A stretch of DNA of 34,884 nt from an uncultured Eubacteriales bacterium (GCA_934438175.1 CAKSBH010000010.1:1-34884); one strand, 5' to 3'; shown: positions 6,509 to 15,201, counted from the first letter of the stretch. Notes: a model not told the origin generated them from the sequence alone. Program-made: numbers and translations.

Positions 6509-7753
6509 TTATGACTTCGCCATAAGCGCTTCAATTTCGTCGATCTCTTTCGGAATTCCCTCGGAAAGATTGACGGCACCGTCTTCCGTCAGCAGAAGAT
6601 CGTCCTCAATACGCACCCCTATGCCGTACTCCGCAAAATACAGACCCGGCTCATCCGAAATCACAGCACCGACCGGCAACGGCTTCTTATAATCCATCAG
6701 ATCGTGCGTATCCAGACCGATGGAATGAGAAATGCTGTGAAAATAATAATTTTTCAGTTCTTCCGGGCTTCGGATCAGCCCTGCTTTCATACATCCGTCG
6801 GTCAGCACTTCCACGCAGATGTTCTGCAGCTCCCGCACGGTCATTCCGGCGCGGGCAACCTCGATGATTTTCCGGTTTGCCGCCAGGACAATGGAATAAA
6901 CGGTCTTCTGCCGCTCGGTAAACACACCGTTGACCGGGAAGGTACAGGAAATATCGGCACAGTAACCCTCATCCCGACAGCCGAGATCAAACAGAACAAG
7001 ATCCCTGTCCCTCATCACGGTGTTGTTGGAGGAATAATGCAGCGTTGTAGCATTTTTGCCGGAAGCGGCAATGGTGCGGAACGAATGAATACGGTTTCCG
7101 CGGTCTTTGATGACATGATCAAAATACGCCTCCAGCTGATATTCATACAGCCCCGGCTTTGCGTGCTGCATCAGAGACCGGATTCCTTCACCCGTCACAT
7201 CAATCGCACGACGGAATGCCTCAACTTCACACGGTTTTTTCGCGGAACGGAGCGATACGATCAACGGATACAGATCACGCACCAATAACGATGCGTTCCG
7301 GGAAAAGACATCCCGCATCCGGCATCCGAACGAACAGAAGCACACGCTTTCCTGCTTTTCCAGATCCAGATATACCACGCCGCACGCCTCGGCAGCCGCT
7401 TCCGACGCTTTGCGGAATTCATCGGTATAACGGATGTTTTCCACCGCCACTCCGGATAAGGCAGACGCTTCTTCTTTTGTCAGACGATGCCCGATCCATT
7501 TTGCATACATTTCGTCGTACGCATCCACAAACAGCGTTTCCGTTACCCTGCCGTTTCTGCGGGTAAGCATCAGGCAGACGTTCGGCTGTGAAATGCCCGT
7601 CAGATAATAAAAATTCGTATTCACCTGAAAGTCGTATTCCTCATCGGCACTCCGCGGCAGACGTTCTCCGCTGGAAACGATGGCGGTCCAGTCCCCGTCC
7701 GGAAGAAGACCGCAGAGCGCTTCGCGGTTCTCCTGATAAAAACTCGGTTTCAT
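6509..7753 (-). CDS. Xaa-Pro aminopeptidase (M24B family)
   Basis: 414 residues, PepP-like. It removes an N-terminal residue that precedes proline from peptides, in the cytoplasm. The N-terminal AMP_N domain (about 1-140) starts with FYQENREALCGLLPDGDWTA and contains the FYYLTGI motif. The pita-bread catalytic domain has the five metal ligands: Asp pair in VLFDLGCRDEGYCADISCTF, His in HSISHSIGLDTHD, Glu in ISDEPGLYF and Glu in GVRIEDDLLLT. Start ATG 7753 has GGAGG about eleven bases before it and a consensus promoter at 7780-7808. It is monocistronic, ending at the terminator shared with the phosphoesterase gene. Confidence 0.93.
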   Translation of the reverse strand: MKPSFYQENREALCGLLPDGDWTAIVSSGERLPRSADEEYDFQVNTNFYYLTGISQPNVCLMLTRRNGRVTETLFVDAYDEMYAKWIGHRLTKEEASALSGVAVENIRYTDEFRKASEAAAEACGVVYLDLEKQESVCFCSFGCRMRDVFSRNASLLVRDLYPLIVSLRSAKKPCEVEAFRRAIDVTGEGIRSLMQHAKPGLYEYQLEAYFDHVIKDRGNRIHSFRTIAASGKNATTLHYSSNNTVMRDRDLVLFDLGCRDEGYCADISCTFPVNGVFTERQKTVYSIVLAANRKIIEVARAGMTVRELQNICVEVLTDGCMKAGLIRSPEELKNYYFHSISHSIGLDTHDLMDYKKPLPVGAVISDEPGLYFAEYGIGVRIEDDLLLTEDGAVNLSEGIPKEIDEIEALMAKS

Positions 7754-7779
7754 CCCACAATCCTCCGTTTTTTTCTTTT

Positions 7780-7808
7780 ATTATACGCACCTTTTCCGCA
7801 CTTGTCAA
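7780..7808 (-). promoter_or_regulatory. sigma-A promoter for the aminopeptidase gene
   Basis: On the minus strand TTGACA (7803-7808), 17 bases, TATAAT (7780-7785), a perfect consensus about 27 bases before the start codon. Confidence 0.88.
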
Positions 7809-7817
7809 GACATTCAA

Positions 7818-7850
7818 AGAGGGTTGCCCGAAGACGACCCTCCTTTTTTT
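7818..7850. terminator. hairpin downstream of the large exported protein gene
   Basis: GAGGGTTGCCCGAAGACGACCCTC with a T-run on the plus side. For the minus-strand gene ending at 7858 the stem is followed only by TTTGAATG, so termination in that direction would be weak. Confidence 0.5.
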
Positions 7851-7857
7851 ATTTTTC

Positions 7858-10800
7858 TCAATATCCGGCTTCCACCAGACGGGGGCAGGATTTTCCTGCC
7901 TTGTAAGCGGCGATATACTGCTTCATCCACTGGTAATACTGGTCGCCGTGTCCGCCGCTCATCGGCTCGATATCACGGCTGTATTCCGTGTTGTACGCAT
8001 CTGTAAACGCACCGTTGGACTGGCGCTGTGCCGCCCATTCGTTCCACCAGGAAATGGTAACGACCTTCGGCTTTGCGGCAAAAGCGTTCTTCCACTGGTT
8101 GTAGAATGTGATGCCGTGGTTGCGCCCGGTTGCCGTAGAAGTGTTGGACATATACGTCCGCTGCATGGCAACGCCCACCGTCATCTGCTCATTGGACGAG
8201 CCCTTGCGGGTGTTGTTCTTCTGCAGGAAGGTCCATTCGTTCGAACCGAGGGAGGATTGCAGTCCCCACATCTTGCGGACCGTAATGTTACGGGTCGGAG
8301 ATGCCGTAATGCTCGAGGTCAGGAACAGGGGCTTGTTGTTCCAGTACACCCACAGATTCTTATACCGTTCCTGAAGGAAGAATTGGTCATAAACGGCTTC
8401 CGTTACCTTCCAGTCGCTTCCGCTGTTCCAGAACACAATGTACGGGGTGGCAAGTCCTTCTTCCCGCATGGCAAGGCATTCCTCCAGCAGGGCGGTGACC
8501 GGACGGGTCACCATAATGTTCCACATCGTCGGATTTCCGTCCACGTTTCCGCAAACCGTTGTTTTATAGTCAATGGTCAGGTTGGTGTTATCCACGATGA
8601 TGAAATCCACGCCGGCTTCGGCAAGTTGCGTCATATGACGGCGGATGACCGTACGGTCAGAGCTTTGATAATAGCCGAGTTCCGGTTTTCCCCAGAAATA
8701 GAACGTGGAACCGTCGCTCGACCAGGAGCCGGTCTTGGCAATTTCGGAAATGGTCTGTTCACGGAAGGAATTCAGACCCGTTGTATAATCGTGCCAGGTG
8801 GAATAGCAGATGGAAATCAGACCGGTTTTGCTGGTGATGTCCAGACCGTCGGTCTTTTTGTAATTTTCCGGCCACAGAGCCGTGATCGGATCGGTCCAAT
8901 CTGCCGGATCGTCTCCGGCGACAGAGATCATGCTCCGCACCGCATCGGCAAGGATCTGGGGCAGAACATCCATACAAAGCAAGACCTTGTTGCTGTCATA
9001 AGCAGCGGAGATGAACGAACGATACTGCTCGACGAGGAAGCGATAATATCCGATTTCCCGTTCTGCCTTGGCTTTCTCCGCGGCAGTCGCCGATTCCAGC
9101 CACGCTTCTCCGACCGCACGCACGTAATATGCCGCAGAACTGGTCAGCCCCGTGTTGGAGGGTTCGGTGGCATATCCGGCGGCAACCAGAGACTTTGCCC
9201 ACGCATAAGCACTCTCGCCGTCCCCGAACATGACATCCCAGCGCCAGGCAAGATTGACCAGCTGCTGAATGGCGGTCGTATTCTTTGCCGCATAAACGTT
9301 GTTGATTTTCTGCTTGTCGGCAGGAGACGAACTTGCGTTGATATAATACATCCAGTCCAAAGTCGCTCCCTGATAAGACGAAGGCAATTGATAGGACGGG
9401 TATACATAAGAATAAGCGGAATTTCCGTATTTCATCAGTGCATTGACCAGGTTTGCAAGAACCGTATCGCTTCCGTTCTGCTTGGATGCGGCATACGATT
9501 CCACGCTGTAGGACAGGGTGTTGCTCACCGGGGTTTCGCCGCTGTAGACCGTAAACAGAATCGTTTCCGAGAAACGAACCGAGGTCAGCCCGTCATAGCG
9601 GAACGAATACACGCCGGACCCCAGATCGACAAACTCGTCGGGTGTAACCGTGTGGAGCAGGGTTCCGGAAGTGTTTTGGATGCGGACCGTATAGCCGGAA
9701 ACATCGTCAGCACGGAATTTTATCTGCATCGAAACGCGTTCGCGCAAAAGCAGCGAAGCCGATCTCCAGCTTGCCTTCGGCGAAGTGATGGTAGCATAAG
9801 AGGAATTGGAGACCGAACGGCAGACCGGATTCGCGGATGTTCCGAGTGCCTGCTGTTCCGAAGTCAGAATGGAATTGGCAAGATCGTCTGTCTTGTATTC
9901 CGTAGAAATCTGCGAAGCGGCGCCGTAGTTCAGAAGATCCACCATCATGGTCTTCAGAGAAGCACCTGTGGTCGTCCGGGCAAACATCCGCTCACAATAC
10001 ACGCCGACACCGTATTCCACTGCGCTGCTGGAAGCCAGGGTTCCGTCCTGCTTGGTCGCATACAGAACCGCCGAAACGGTATCTCCCATCTGATAAGGAG
10101 CGATGTTGGCAAAGCGGAAACGCAGAATTCCATCGCTTTCGGTATAGGTGCGCACGGTCACAGGGTTTCCGTTCATCGTAAAGACGACATACGGGTCGGA
10201 ATAGTTTCCGTCGGTCAGCACGCTGCGCTTCACATTGAACAGAATGGACAGATCGCTCTGCAGCGCAAGAGAAGCACTTTGGAACTTCAGCGGAACTTCC
10301 GGATGCTCGTACTGATAAACAGCACTCACAATGTTCTGATAAGAATCCCGCATCAGAGACGGAACCAGCTCATAGTTGTAAATAATCTGGTCGGCATACG
10401 CCTGTGTGCGAAGCTCCGCCACGGCAGCAACCAGAGCGTTGTAAGAAGAAATGGCACTGGCAACATTGCTGTTCGCCTTTGCCCCGGAAGACAGCGAGGA
10501 AATATACTGCTGTACAGCAACGTCGATCATCGCCGGTGCAGGACTGTCGATGCCGGATTCCGGATATGTAAAACCGGCTGCCTGATTGGTGTTGTAATAA
10601 TCCATCAGGAAGCGTGCATACGCATCATAGGTATCTCCGCCGGCATGCTGCTCATAACTTCCGGCACACAGACAGATCAGAAGCCAACGAAGGTCTTCTC
10701 CTTTATCGGAATAATACGCCATGTTGGCTTTTCCGTCCGCACCGGTATTTTTGTGGTAAGACCAGTCCAGATCCGTCTTTCCGCCGTAAGAAGTCGGCCA

Positions 10801-10890
10801 CGCGTACGAAGCGGACATCATCAGCGAGAAGAAGACTGCCAGACACACAGCAAGAGCAAGTACGGCAATCCATACGAATTTTTTCTTCAC
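7858..10890 (-). CDS. large modular exported protein with a C-terminal GH99/GH71-like domain
   Basis: About 1010 residues. An N-terminal Lys run then a hydrophobic segment (FVWIAVLALAVCLAVFFSL) makes a signal anchor; no lipobox, LPxTG or dockerin is seen. Modules, in order: a helical module with a T-D-L-D-W-S-Y motif (about 30-200); a beta-sandwich repeat ending LKTMMVDLLNYGAASQ (about 205-345); a second copy of that repeat (about 355-505) ending LVNALMKYGNSAYSY; a second helical module with the TLDWMYYIN motif (about 520-690); and a C-terminal domain (about 715-1010) with FYFWGKPELGYY, AGVDFIIVDNTNL and VVTISWWNEW, like the barrel of GH99/GH71-type enzymes. GTG 10890 is preferred, with GGAAGGG nine bases before it; ATG 10899 directly abuts that site. 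Likely acts on carbohydrate outside the cell; the substrate is unknown. Confidence 0.8.
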   Translation of the reverse strand: MKKKFVWIAVLALAVCLAVFFSLMMSASYAWPTSYGGKTDLDWSYHKNTGADGKANMAYYSDKGEDLRWLLICLCAGSYEQHAGGDTYDAYARFLMDYYNTNQAAGFTYPESGIDSPAPAMIDVAVQQYISSLSSGAKANSNVASAISSYNALVAAVAELRTQAYADQIIYNYELVPSLMRDSYQNIVSAVYQYEHPEVPLKFQSASLALQSDLSILFNVKRSVLTDGNYSDPYVVFTMNGNPVTVRTYTESDGILRFRFANIAPYQMGDTVSAVLYATKQDGTLASSSAVEYGVGVYCERMFARTTTGASLKTMMVDLLNYGAASQISTEYKTDDLANSILTSEQQALGTSANPVCRSVSNSSYATITSPKASWRSASLLLRERVSMQIKFRADDVSGYTVRIQNTSGTLLHTVTPDEFVDLGSGVYSFRYDGLTSVRFSETILFTVYSGETPVSNTLSYSVESYAASKQNGSDTVLANLVNALMKYGNSAYSYVYPSYQLPSSYQGATLDWMYYINASSSPADKQKINNVYAAKNTTAIQQLVNLAWRWDVMFGDGESAYAWAKSLVAAGYATEPSNTGLTSSAAYYVRAVGEAWLESATAAEKAKAEREIGYYRFLVEQYRSFISAAYDSNKVLLCMDVLPQILADAVRSMISVAGDDPADWTDPITALWPENYKKTDGLDITSKTGLISICYSTWHDYTTGLNSFREQTISEIAKTGSWSSDGSTFYFWGKPELGYYQSSDRTVIRRHMTQLAEAGVDFIIVDNTNLTIDYKTTVCGNVDGNPTMWNIMVTRPVTALLEECLAMREEGLATPYIVFWNSGSDWKVTEAVYDQFFLQERYKNLWVYWNNKPLFLTSSITASPTRNITVRKMWGLQSSLGSNEWTFLQKNNTRKGSSNEQMTVGVAMQRTYMSNTSTATGRNHGITFYNQWKNAFAAKPKVVTISWWNEWAAQRQSNGAFTDAYNTEYSRDIEPMSGGHGDQYYQWMKQYIAAYKAGKSCPRLVEAGY

Positions 10891-10940
10891 AGGAACCATC
10901 CCTTCCGCATTTACGCAAAGCGTACAAATTCTATTTTTAT

Positions 10941-10969
10941 ATTATAAATAGTTTTTTAAGATTTGTCAA
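10941..10969 (-). promoter_or_regulatory. sigma-A promoter for the large exported protein gene
   Basis: On the minus strand TTGACA (10964-10969), 17 bases, TATAAT (10941-10946). Divergent from the tmRNA promoter 40 bases away. Confidence 0.88.
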
Positions 10970-11009
10970 GAGTTTTCTTATCCGTTCAGATTTTGTCGCA
11001 TAACGCTTC

Positions 11010-11038
11010 TTGACATCCTTCCAGAAATCGTATATAAT
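11010..11038 (+). promoter_or_regulatory. sigma-A promoter for tmRNA
   Basis: TTGACA (11010-11015), 17 bases, TATAAT (11033-11038), a perfect consensus giving a 5' leader of about 36 bases before the mature RNA. Confidence 0.9.
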
Positions 11039-11080
11039 ATAAAATGCATCGGATAAGATCTTCCTTCATCCGTCACCCAT

Positions 11081-11482
11081 GGGGGCGTACAGGATTTCGA
11101 CGGGGATCCGGAAGCCGGATAAGCGAGCCGTGTGGAATCACGTTAAAGACCAAAACTTAAATTCAAACGCTAACAACAAACAGTTAGTCGCTGCTTAAAT
11201 GCAGCCGTTCTGCTCCGGAGGACTGCGGCCGGGGACAGGGCGTCGATGAGCAGTAAAGGGCATCCCTTGCGGAAAGAAGTCCCGGAAGATACTGCCGCTT
11301 TGCGGAAAAGTCTTTTTCGAAACCTTTCTGCGCTGAGAATCGGATGCGACACAATTTCAGCTATCTGACGGAGCGGTCTGCCTCTCGTTTTCTCCGTCAC
11401 GAACCTTAACGATCGGCTACGCTCGTAGAAAGTCTTGCGGAAGGGGCTTCGGACACGGGTTCAATTCCCGTCGCCTCCACCA
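11081..11482 (+). ncRNA. ssrA: transfer-messenger RNA
   Basis: About 402 bases. The 5' end GGGGGCGTACAGGATTTCGAC is the tmRNA hallmark and pairs (with G-T wobbles) to the 3' acceptor CGCCTCC; the T-arm GGGTTCAATTCCC and an encoded CCA at 11480-11482 complete the tRNA-like half. It rescues stalled ribosomes together with SmpB (not in this window) and adds a degradation tag. Reading back from the TAA at 11196-11198, the tag ends NNKQLVAA and can be followed upstream as DQNLNSNA; which codon is the resume codon is not certain from sequence. Own promoter at 11010 and strong terminator at 11486. Confidence 0.96.
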
Positions 11483-11485
11483 TTG

Positions 11486-11525
11486 GTCCACCGTAATTTT
11501 GATTGAATTACGGTGGACTTTTTCT
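11486..11525 (+). terminator. intrinsic terminator of tmRNA
   Basis: GTCCACCGTAATT pairs perfectly with AATTACGGTGGAC (13 base pairs) around a seven-base loop, followed by TTTTTCTTTT. Confidence 0.92.
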
Positions 11526-11621
11526 TTTATTTACAGGAAAGCGTTATATACATTCGTAAAAATTTTACTGCCATGGTAGAGGGCTTTATCAGCCGACAAC
11601 TTCCGCGGAGAAGGAGGACTC

Positions 11622-12173
11622 ATGAGGGATTCCGAAATACTCGATCTGTTTTTTGAGCGGGACGAAACCGCGATCCGGGAAACGGGCAACAAATACGGAC
11701 GCCGGCTTACCGCCCTGTCCCAAAACATCACCGGAAATCTGCCGGACGCCGAGGAATGCGTCAACGACACCTATCTTGCCGCCTGGAACCGGATTCCGCC
11801 GGTACGTCCGGACAATTATTTTGCATGGCTGTGCCGCGTTGTCCGCAACCTCTCATACAATCGGTTCCATAAAAATACGGCGCAGAAAAGAAACGCCAAC
11901 ACGGTATCTTTGGATGCGGAACTGCAAGAACTGATTCCGGATCCACACCCCTCGTACCCGGATGAGGCCATGCTCGGCGAAGCAATTGACCGGTTTCTGC
12001 GAAAGCAAAGCAAAGATGCGCAGTACCTGTTTATCCGCCGCTATTTCTATGCCGATCCGTTGTCTTCGTTGTCATCGCTTACCGGAATGAGCGAAAGCAG
12101 CATTGCCATGCGGTTGATGCGGATACGCAAAAGGATGAAGGAGTACCTTGAAAAGGAGGGCTTCACGATATGA
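11622..12173 (+). CDS. ECF-type RNA polymerase sigma factor
   Basis: 183 residues. Sigma-70 region 2 spans about 10-90, with DAEECVNDTYLAAWNRIPP and the NYFAWLCRVVRNLSYNRF segment that contacts the -10 element and core. Region 4 (about 125-180) has a helix-turn-helix LSSLSSLTGMSESSIAMRLM. The protein belongs to the Clostridial group whose members are followed by a membrane protein starting with an x-x-I-x-D-D-L-I motif, exactly as here. AAGGAGG lies five bases before ATG 11622. I see no sigma-A promoter between the tmRNA terminator and the gene, so it may be controlled by another sigma factor or by itself. It overlaps the next gene by four bases (ATGA). Confidence 0.9.
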   Translation: MRDSEILDLFFERDETAIRETGNKYGRRLTALSQNITGNLPDAEECVNDTYLAAWNRIPPVRPDNYFAWLCRVVRNLSYNRFHKNTAQKRNANTVSLDAELQELIPDPHPSYPDEAMLGEAIDRFLRKQSKDAQYLFIRRYFYADPLSSLSSLTGMSESSIAMRLMRIRKRMKEYLEKEGFTI

Positions 12174-13282
12174 GCAGAACGATATGGGACGGAGTCGGGC
12201 AGATCGGAGACGACCTGATCTCCGGCACGGACGATGCCACGGTAAGAAGCCATTTCAGACAAAAAAGAAGGATTCGCTTCATAAGATACGGAAGCATCGC
12301 GGCGTGTCTCTGTCTTGTAATCTGTCTGTGCGTGCCGCTGATCCGCACCATCCGGCAAAAAGGGAAAGACGGGGTGAATGAATCCGGTTCCCCGGAAGGG
12401 ATCTGGAAGACCGATTCCGAAGGCGTCGAGAATCTGTCCCACCCGTGGGACGGTGCCCTCACCTACAGCGTCCGAACCGAAAAAAGCGTGTATGCGCCGC
12501 ACGAACGACCGACAATAACGCTCGGATACGGACTGACCGGCAATGTTCTCGGCAGCGGAACGCTGAGAATCCGTGTAGAAACCGGCGACTTCACCACAAC
12601 CGTTCCGACGGAGGTCACGGTGAAGGACTTCACATATCCCCGGCATTCCGGAAAAGACGCAAACACCCTCATCATTCCGCTCATTCCTCCGCAGGAGAAT
12701 TCCTCCGGAACAATCCGGATCACGTTCCTGTTTCATCCGGACGATACGGAATCGCCGGAATATGCCGGGGATCTGTCTGACGAAGAATTGCTCATCGGAG
12801 CATTCTCACTTTCCTATGTTGTCAATGAATATGAGATTGCCTTCTCACAGATCAGCGTCACAGACCTGTTTGAACGCCGCCTGGTCGGGCTGTACGAGGG
12901 GGGAACCATTGGCGCAAAAGAATTTGCGGACCGCTATTTTGCATTCGCTTACCGGGACACGGTCTGTGCCTCGGTGGGAAATATCCGACCGGACGGCAGC
13001 TACAACTTCCTTTACCGCAGCAAAAATATCCGCTATGACAGTCCGTACAGGACCGATCCGGCAATCCGGGACGCCATGGATTCCGCCGATGAACGTCAGA
13101 TCGTCCTGTTGGCTCTGGAACAGATGCTGTCAGATGGGGTTCTTACGCAATCCGAGTATGAAACCGAACTTGCCTGGGTTTCCGAAGTACGGCACGCCGG
13201 GATATACGATATCGGGTTTGATCAAAATGTTGCAAAATACGCACACCGTGTCTTGCAACCGAATTTGTATACTCACAAATGA
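12170..13282 (+). CDS. membrane-anchored partner of the sigma factor (putative anti-sigma)
   Basis: 370 residues, no clear named family. The N-terminal 35 residues are cytoplasmic (start MSRTIWDGVGQIGDDLISG, the motif found beside this group of sigma factors), followed by one membrane helix (YGSIAACLCLVICLCVPLI) and a large external part. That part seems to hold a beta-rich domain (about 95-255, with SVYAPHERPTITLGYGL) and a helical C-terminal segment (RQIVLLALEQMLSDGVLTQSEYETEL) that resembles a short helical hairpin. Layout (short cytoplasmic part, one helix, external sensor) and four-base coupling to the sigma gene fit an anti-sigma/sensor role, but no zinc-binding anti-sigma motif is seen. 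Serpin gene follows after 16 bases. Confidence 0.75.
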   Translation: MSRTIWDGVGQIGDDLISGTDDATVRSHFRQKRRIRFIRYGSIAACLCLVICLCVPLIRTIRQKGKDGVNESGSPEGIWKTDSEGVENLSHPWDGALTYSVRTEKSVYAPHERPTITLGYGLTGNVLGSGTLRIRVETGDFTTTVPTEVTVKDFTYPRHSGKDANTLIIPLIPPQENSSGTIRITFLFHPDDTESPEYAGDLSDEELLIGAFSLSYVVNEYEIAFSQISVTDLFERRLVGLYEGGTIGAKEFADRYFAFAYRDTVCASVGNIRPDGSYNFLYRSKNIRYDSPYRTDPAIRDAMDSADERQIVLLALEQMLSDGVLTQSEYETELAWVSEVRHAGIYDIGFDQNVAKYAHRVLQPNLYTHK

Positions 13283-13298
13283 AAAGGAGGAAATCACG

Positions 13299-14552
13299 AT
13301 GAAAACCAGAGGGCTCACGGCTCCCGTTCTGTGCCTGCTGCTTGCAGGAATCCTGCTTCTGACATGCAGTTCCTGCGGCCTGCACCTCCACGCCACGGAA
13401 CTGTCAAAGGACTATCAACGCCGACAAACCGAAACAGGAGAAGTAAGTGAAGCATTCAAAACAGCCATGGCAGACTTTTCCATGTCTCTGTTCAAAGAAA
13501 TTGTGACGAAGGATGAGGAAAACGACCTGGTCTCACCGCTTTCCGCCGTAATCTGCCTTGCCATGCTCGCAAACGGGGCGGACGGAGAAACAAAAGCGCA
13601 GATGGAAGCGGCGTTCGGCATGGATATCGATTCGCTCAACAAAAATCTGTATGCCTACACCTCCTCACTCTACCGCGCGAAGGACTGTAAGCTGAATCTT
13701 GCGGATTCCATCTGGTTCCGCGATGAGGAAAACCGACTTCACGTCAATGCGGAATTTCTGCAGACCAACGCCGACTGGTATGACGCGCAGATCTATGCTG
13801 CCCCCTTTGACCAATCAACGCTGAAGGACATCAACAACTGGTGCAGGCATTACACCGACGGAGAGATTGAAAAAATAATCGATGAGATTGACCGCGACAC
13901 GGTGATGTATCTCATCAATGCGCTGACCTTTGACGCCCAATGGGAAACCCGATACCAAAAAGAAGACATCGACAGCGAACGGTTTACCAACTACGACGGT
14001 ACGCAAAGCACCGTACAAATGCTTGCCTCAGAGGAATCCACCTATCTGTCCGCAGACGGCATCCGGGGATTTGCCAAGAATTATGCAGGGAACCGATACA
14101 GCATCGTCGCCCTGCTTCCCGATGAGGAAACAGATCTTTACGCCTGTATTGACACCCTGGACGGCGCCGGCTGGATGAAACTCTGGAACTCGCGTAAAAA
14201 CACATCGGTCTCGGTAAAAATGCCGGAGTTTACCTACCGTGCAAAGATGAAACTGAACAACGCTCTCCAGGCAATGGGAATGACCGATATGTTCGGCGAA
14301 AAGGCAAATTTCTCCAAACTCGGATATTCCGAGCGCGGAGGGCTCTTCTGCTCCGAAGTCGGACAGGAAGTATTGATCCGGGTAGACCGCAACGGGACAA
14401 AGGCAGCGGCAATCACCTGGGGAGGAATGAAAGACGAAGCGGCACCGCCGATCGAACCGCTTCGCGTGATTCTGGATCGCCCGTTTGTCTATGCGATTGT
14501 GGATAACGCAACCGGATTACCGCTTTTCGTCGGCGCGGTGACCTCGCTGTAA
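13299..14552 (+). CDS. serpin (serine protease inhibitor) lipoprotein
   Basis: 417 residues. Lys/Arg, hydrophobic run and lipobox ending LLLTCSSC (Cys27 region) predict an external lipoprotein. The serpin fold spans about 60-417: DFSMSLFKEIV, LVSPLSAVICLAMLANGADG, VMYLINALTFDAQWETRY (the N-A-L-x-F-x-x-x-W signature) and RPFVYAIVDNATGLPLFVGAV. The reactive loop hinge is GTKAAAITWGG, with small residues at P12-P9, so an inhibitory, loop-inserting serpin is likely. Counting from P15 Gly puts P1 near Glu in KDEAAPP, but the loop is about four residues longer than alpha-1-antitrypsin's before the RPF motif, so P1 is uncertain. Start ATG 13299 has AAAGGAGG before it; the frame is open far upstream inside the previous gene. 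Confidence 0.94.
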   Translation: MKTRGLTAPVLCLLLAGILLLTCSSCGLHLHATELSKDYQRRQTETGEVSEAFKTAMADFSMSLFKEIVTKDEENDLVSPLSAVICLAMLANGADGETKAQMEAAFGMDIDSLNKNLYAYTSSLYRAKDCKLNLADSIWFRDEENRLHVNAEFLQTNADWYDAQIYAAPFDQSTLKDINNWCRHYTDGEIEKIIDEIDRDTVMYLINALTFDAQWETRYQKEDIDSERFTNYDGTQSTVQMLASEESTYLSADGIRGFAKNYAGNRYSIVALLPDEETDLYACIDTLDGAGWMKLWNSRKNTSVSVKMPEFTYRAKMKLNNALQAMGMTDMFGEKANFSKLGYSERGGLFCSEVGQEVLIRVDRNGTKAAAITWGGMKDEAAPPIEPLRVILDRPFVYAIVDNATGLPLFVGAVTSL

Positions 14553-14585
14553 CACAGACCGGACAATCAAAAATTCGGCACGCTC

Positions 14586-14614
14586 AGCCCCCTGACCTTA
14601 AAAGTCCGGGGGCT
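14586..14614 (+). terminator. hairpin after the serpin gene
   Basis: AGCCCCC-TGACCTTAAAAGTCC-GGGGGCT forms a strong stem about 34 bases after the serpin stop codon, but it lacks a T-run (followed by TGGTGC), so it is a weak or Rho-type end. Nothing else coding is seen between 14553 and 14847. Confidence 0.5.
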
Positions 14615-14649
14615 TGGTGCTTCCGAAGCGGAGCCATACCGCATGACAC

Positions 14650-14678
14650 TTGAAAAACAGACGGTTTTGTGCTATTCT
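14650..14678 (+). promoter_or_regulatory. sigma-A-like promoter for the membrane-protein/TetR operon
   Basis: TTGAAA (14650-14655), 17 bases, TATTCT (14673-14678). It leaves a leader of about 165 bases. A second, poorer candidate (TTTCCA, 17 bases, TACAAT) lies nearer the start, at about 14790-14818. Confidence 0.5.
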
Positions 14679-14847
14679 ATTCTTGTATCCGCAAAAGAAA
14701 AAGCGGAGAGAATTTGATTCGGATCTGTTTTTTGCTGAGGAGAAAAGCAGAAAATCCCAGAAATCAACACAAACCGCAGTCGGTGTTGTTTCCATTGTCC
14801 TTTTTCCGTGATACAATAAAGCCATCAAAGGAAGGAGGAAATAAAGA

Positions 14848-15201
14848 ATGAACACAGACAAAATCTATGCGGAACAGATTGCAAACGAATACGCGCCGAA
14901 GGACACCTCCAAGGTCATTGCCCTTCGCAAGCTGGATGTCCGCGCCAAACTCCCGGCAACCATTTTCACTTACACGGTCGGCATTGTTTCTGCCCTTGTC
15001 TTCGGGACGGGGATGTGCCTCGCTATGGGGCAGATCGGCAACGGAACCACCGGTTCCTTCGTAATCGGCATTCTTGTCGGCGTGCTGGGCATGGTCGGCA
15101 TGGGCATCAATTACCCGATCTACAAACACATTCTGGAAAGCGGGAAGAAAAAATATGCCTTTGAGATTCTGGAACTTGCCAAAGAAATCAGCGAGAAATA
15201 A
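14848..15201 (+). CDS. small membrane protein of unknown function
   Basis: 117 residues. A charged N-terminal part of about 35 residues (MNTDKIYAEQIANEYAPKDT) is followed by two membrane helices (about 36-60, IFTYTVGIVSALVFGTGMCLA; about 70-92, FVIGILVGVLGMVGMGINYP) and a charged tail. It resembles a conserved small protein of Clostridia that carries no established name or function. GGAGG before ATG 14848. It is the first gene of a three-gene unit (gap of three bases to the next), ending in a TetR-type regulator. Confidence 0.75.
   Translation: MNTDKIYAEQIANEYAPKDTSKVIALRKLDVRAKLPATIFTYTVGIVSALVFGTGMCLAMGQIGNGTTGSFVIGILVGVLGMVGMGINYPIYKHILESGKKKYAFEILELAKEISEK

Noticed and set aside
7588..10947. 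A 1119-codon open frame antisense to the large exported protein
   Set aside because: It mirrors the codon bias of the true gene (third-position composition on the opposite strand), has no signal peptide, repeats or known domain, no ribosome binding site, and runs into the aminopeptidase gene.
12762..13298. Longer serpin reading frame starting inside the upstream gene
   Set aside because: The frame is open but lacks a ribosome binding site and signal peptide, and its first 179 codons fall in the upstream gene. ATG 13299 has AAAGGAGG and a good lipoprotein signal.
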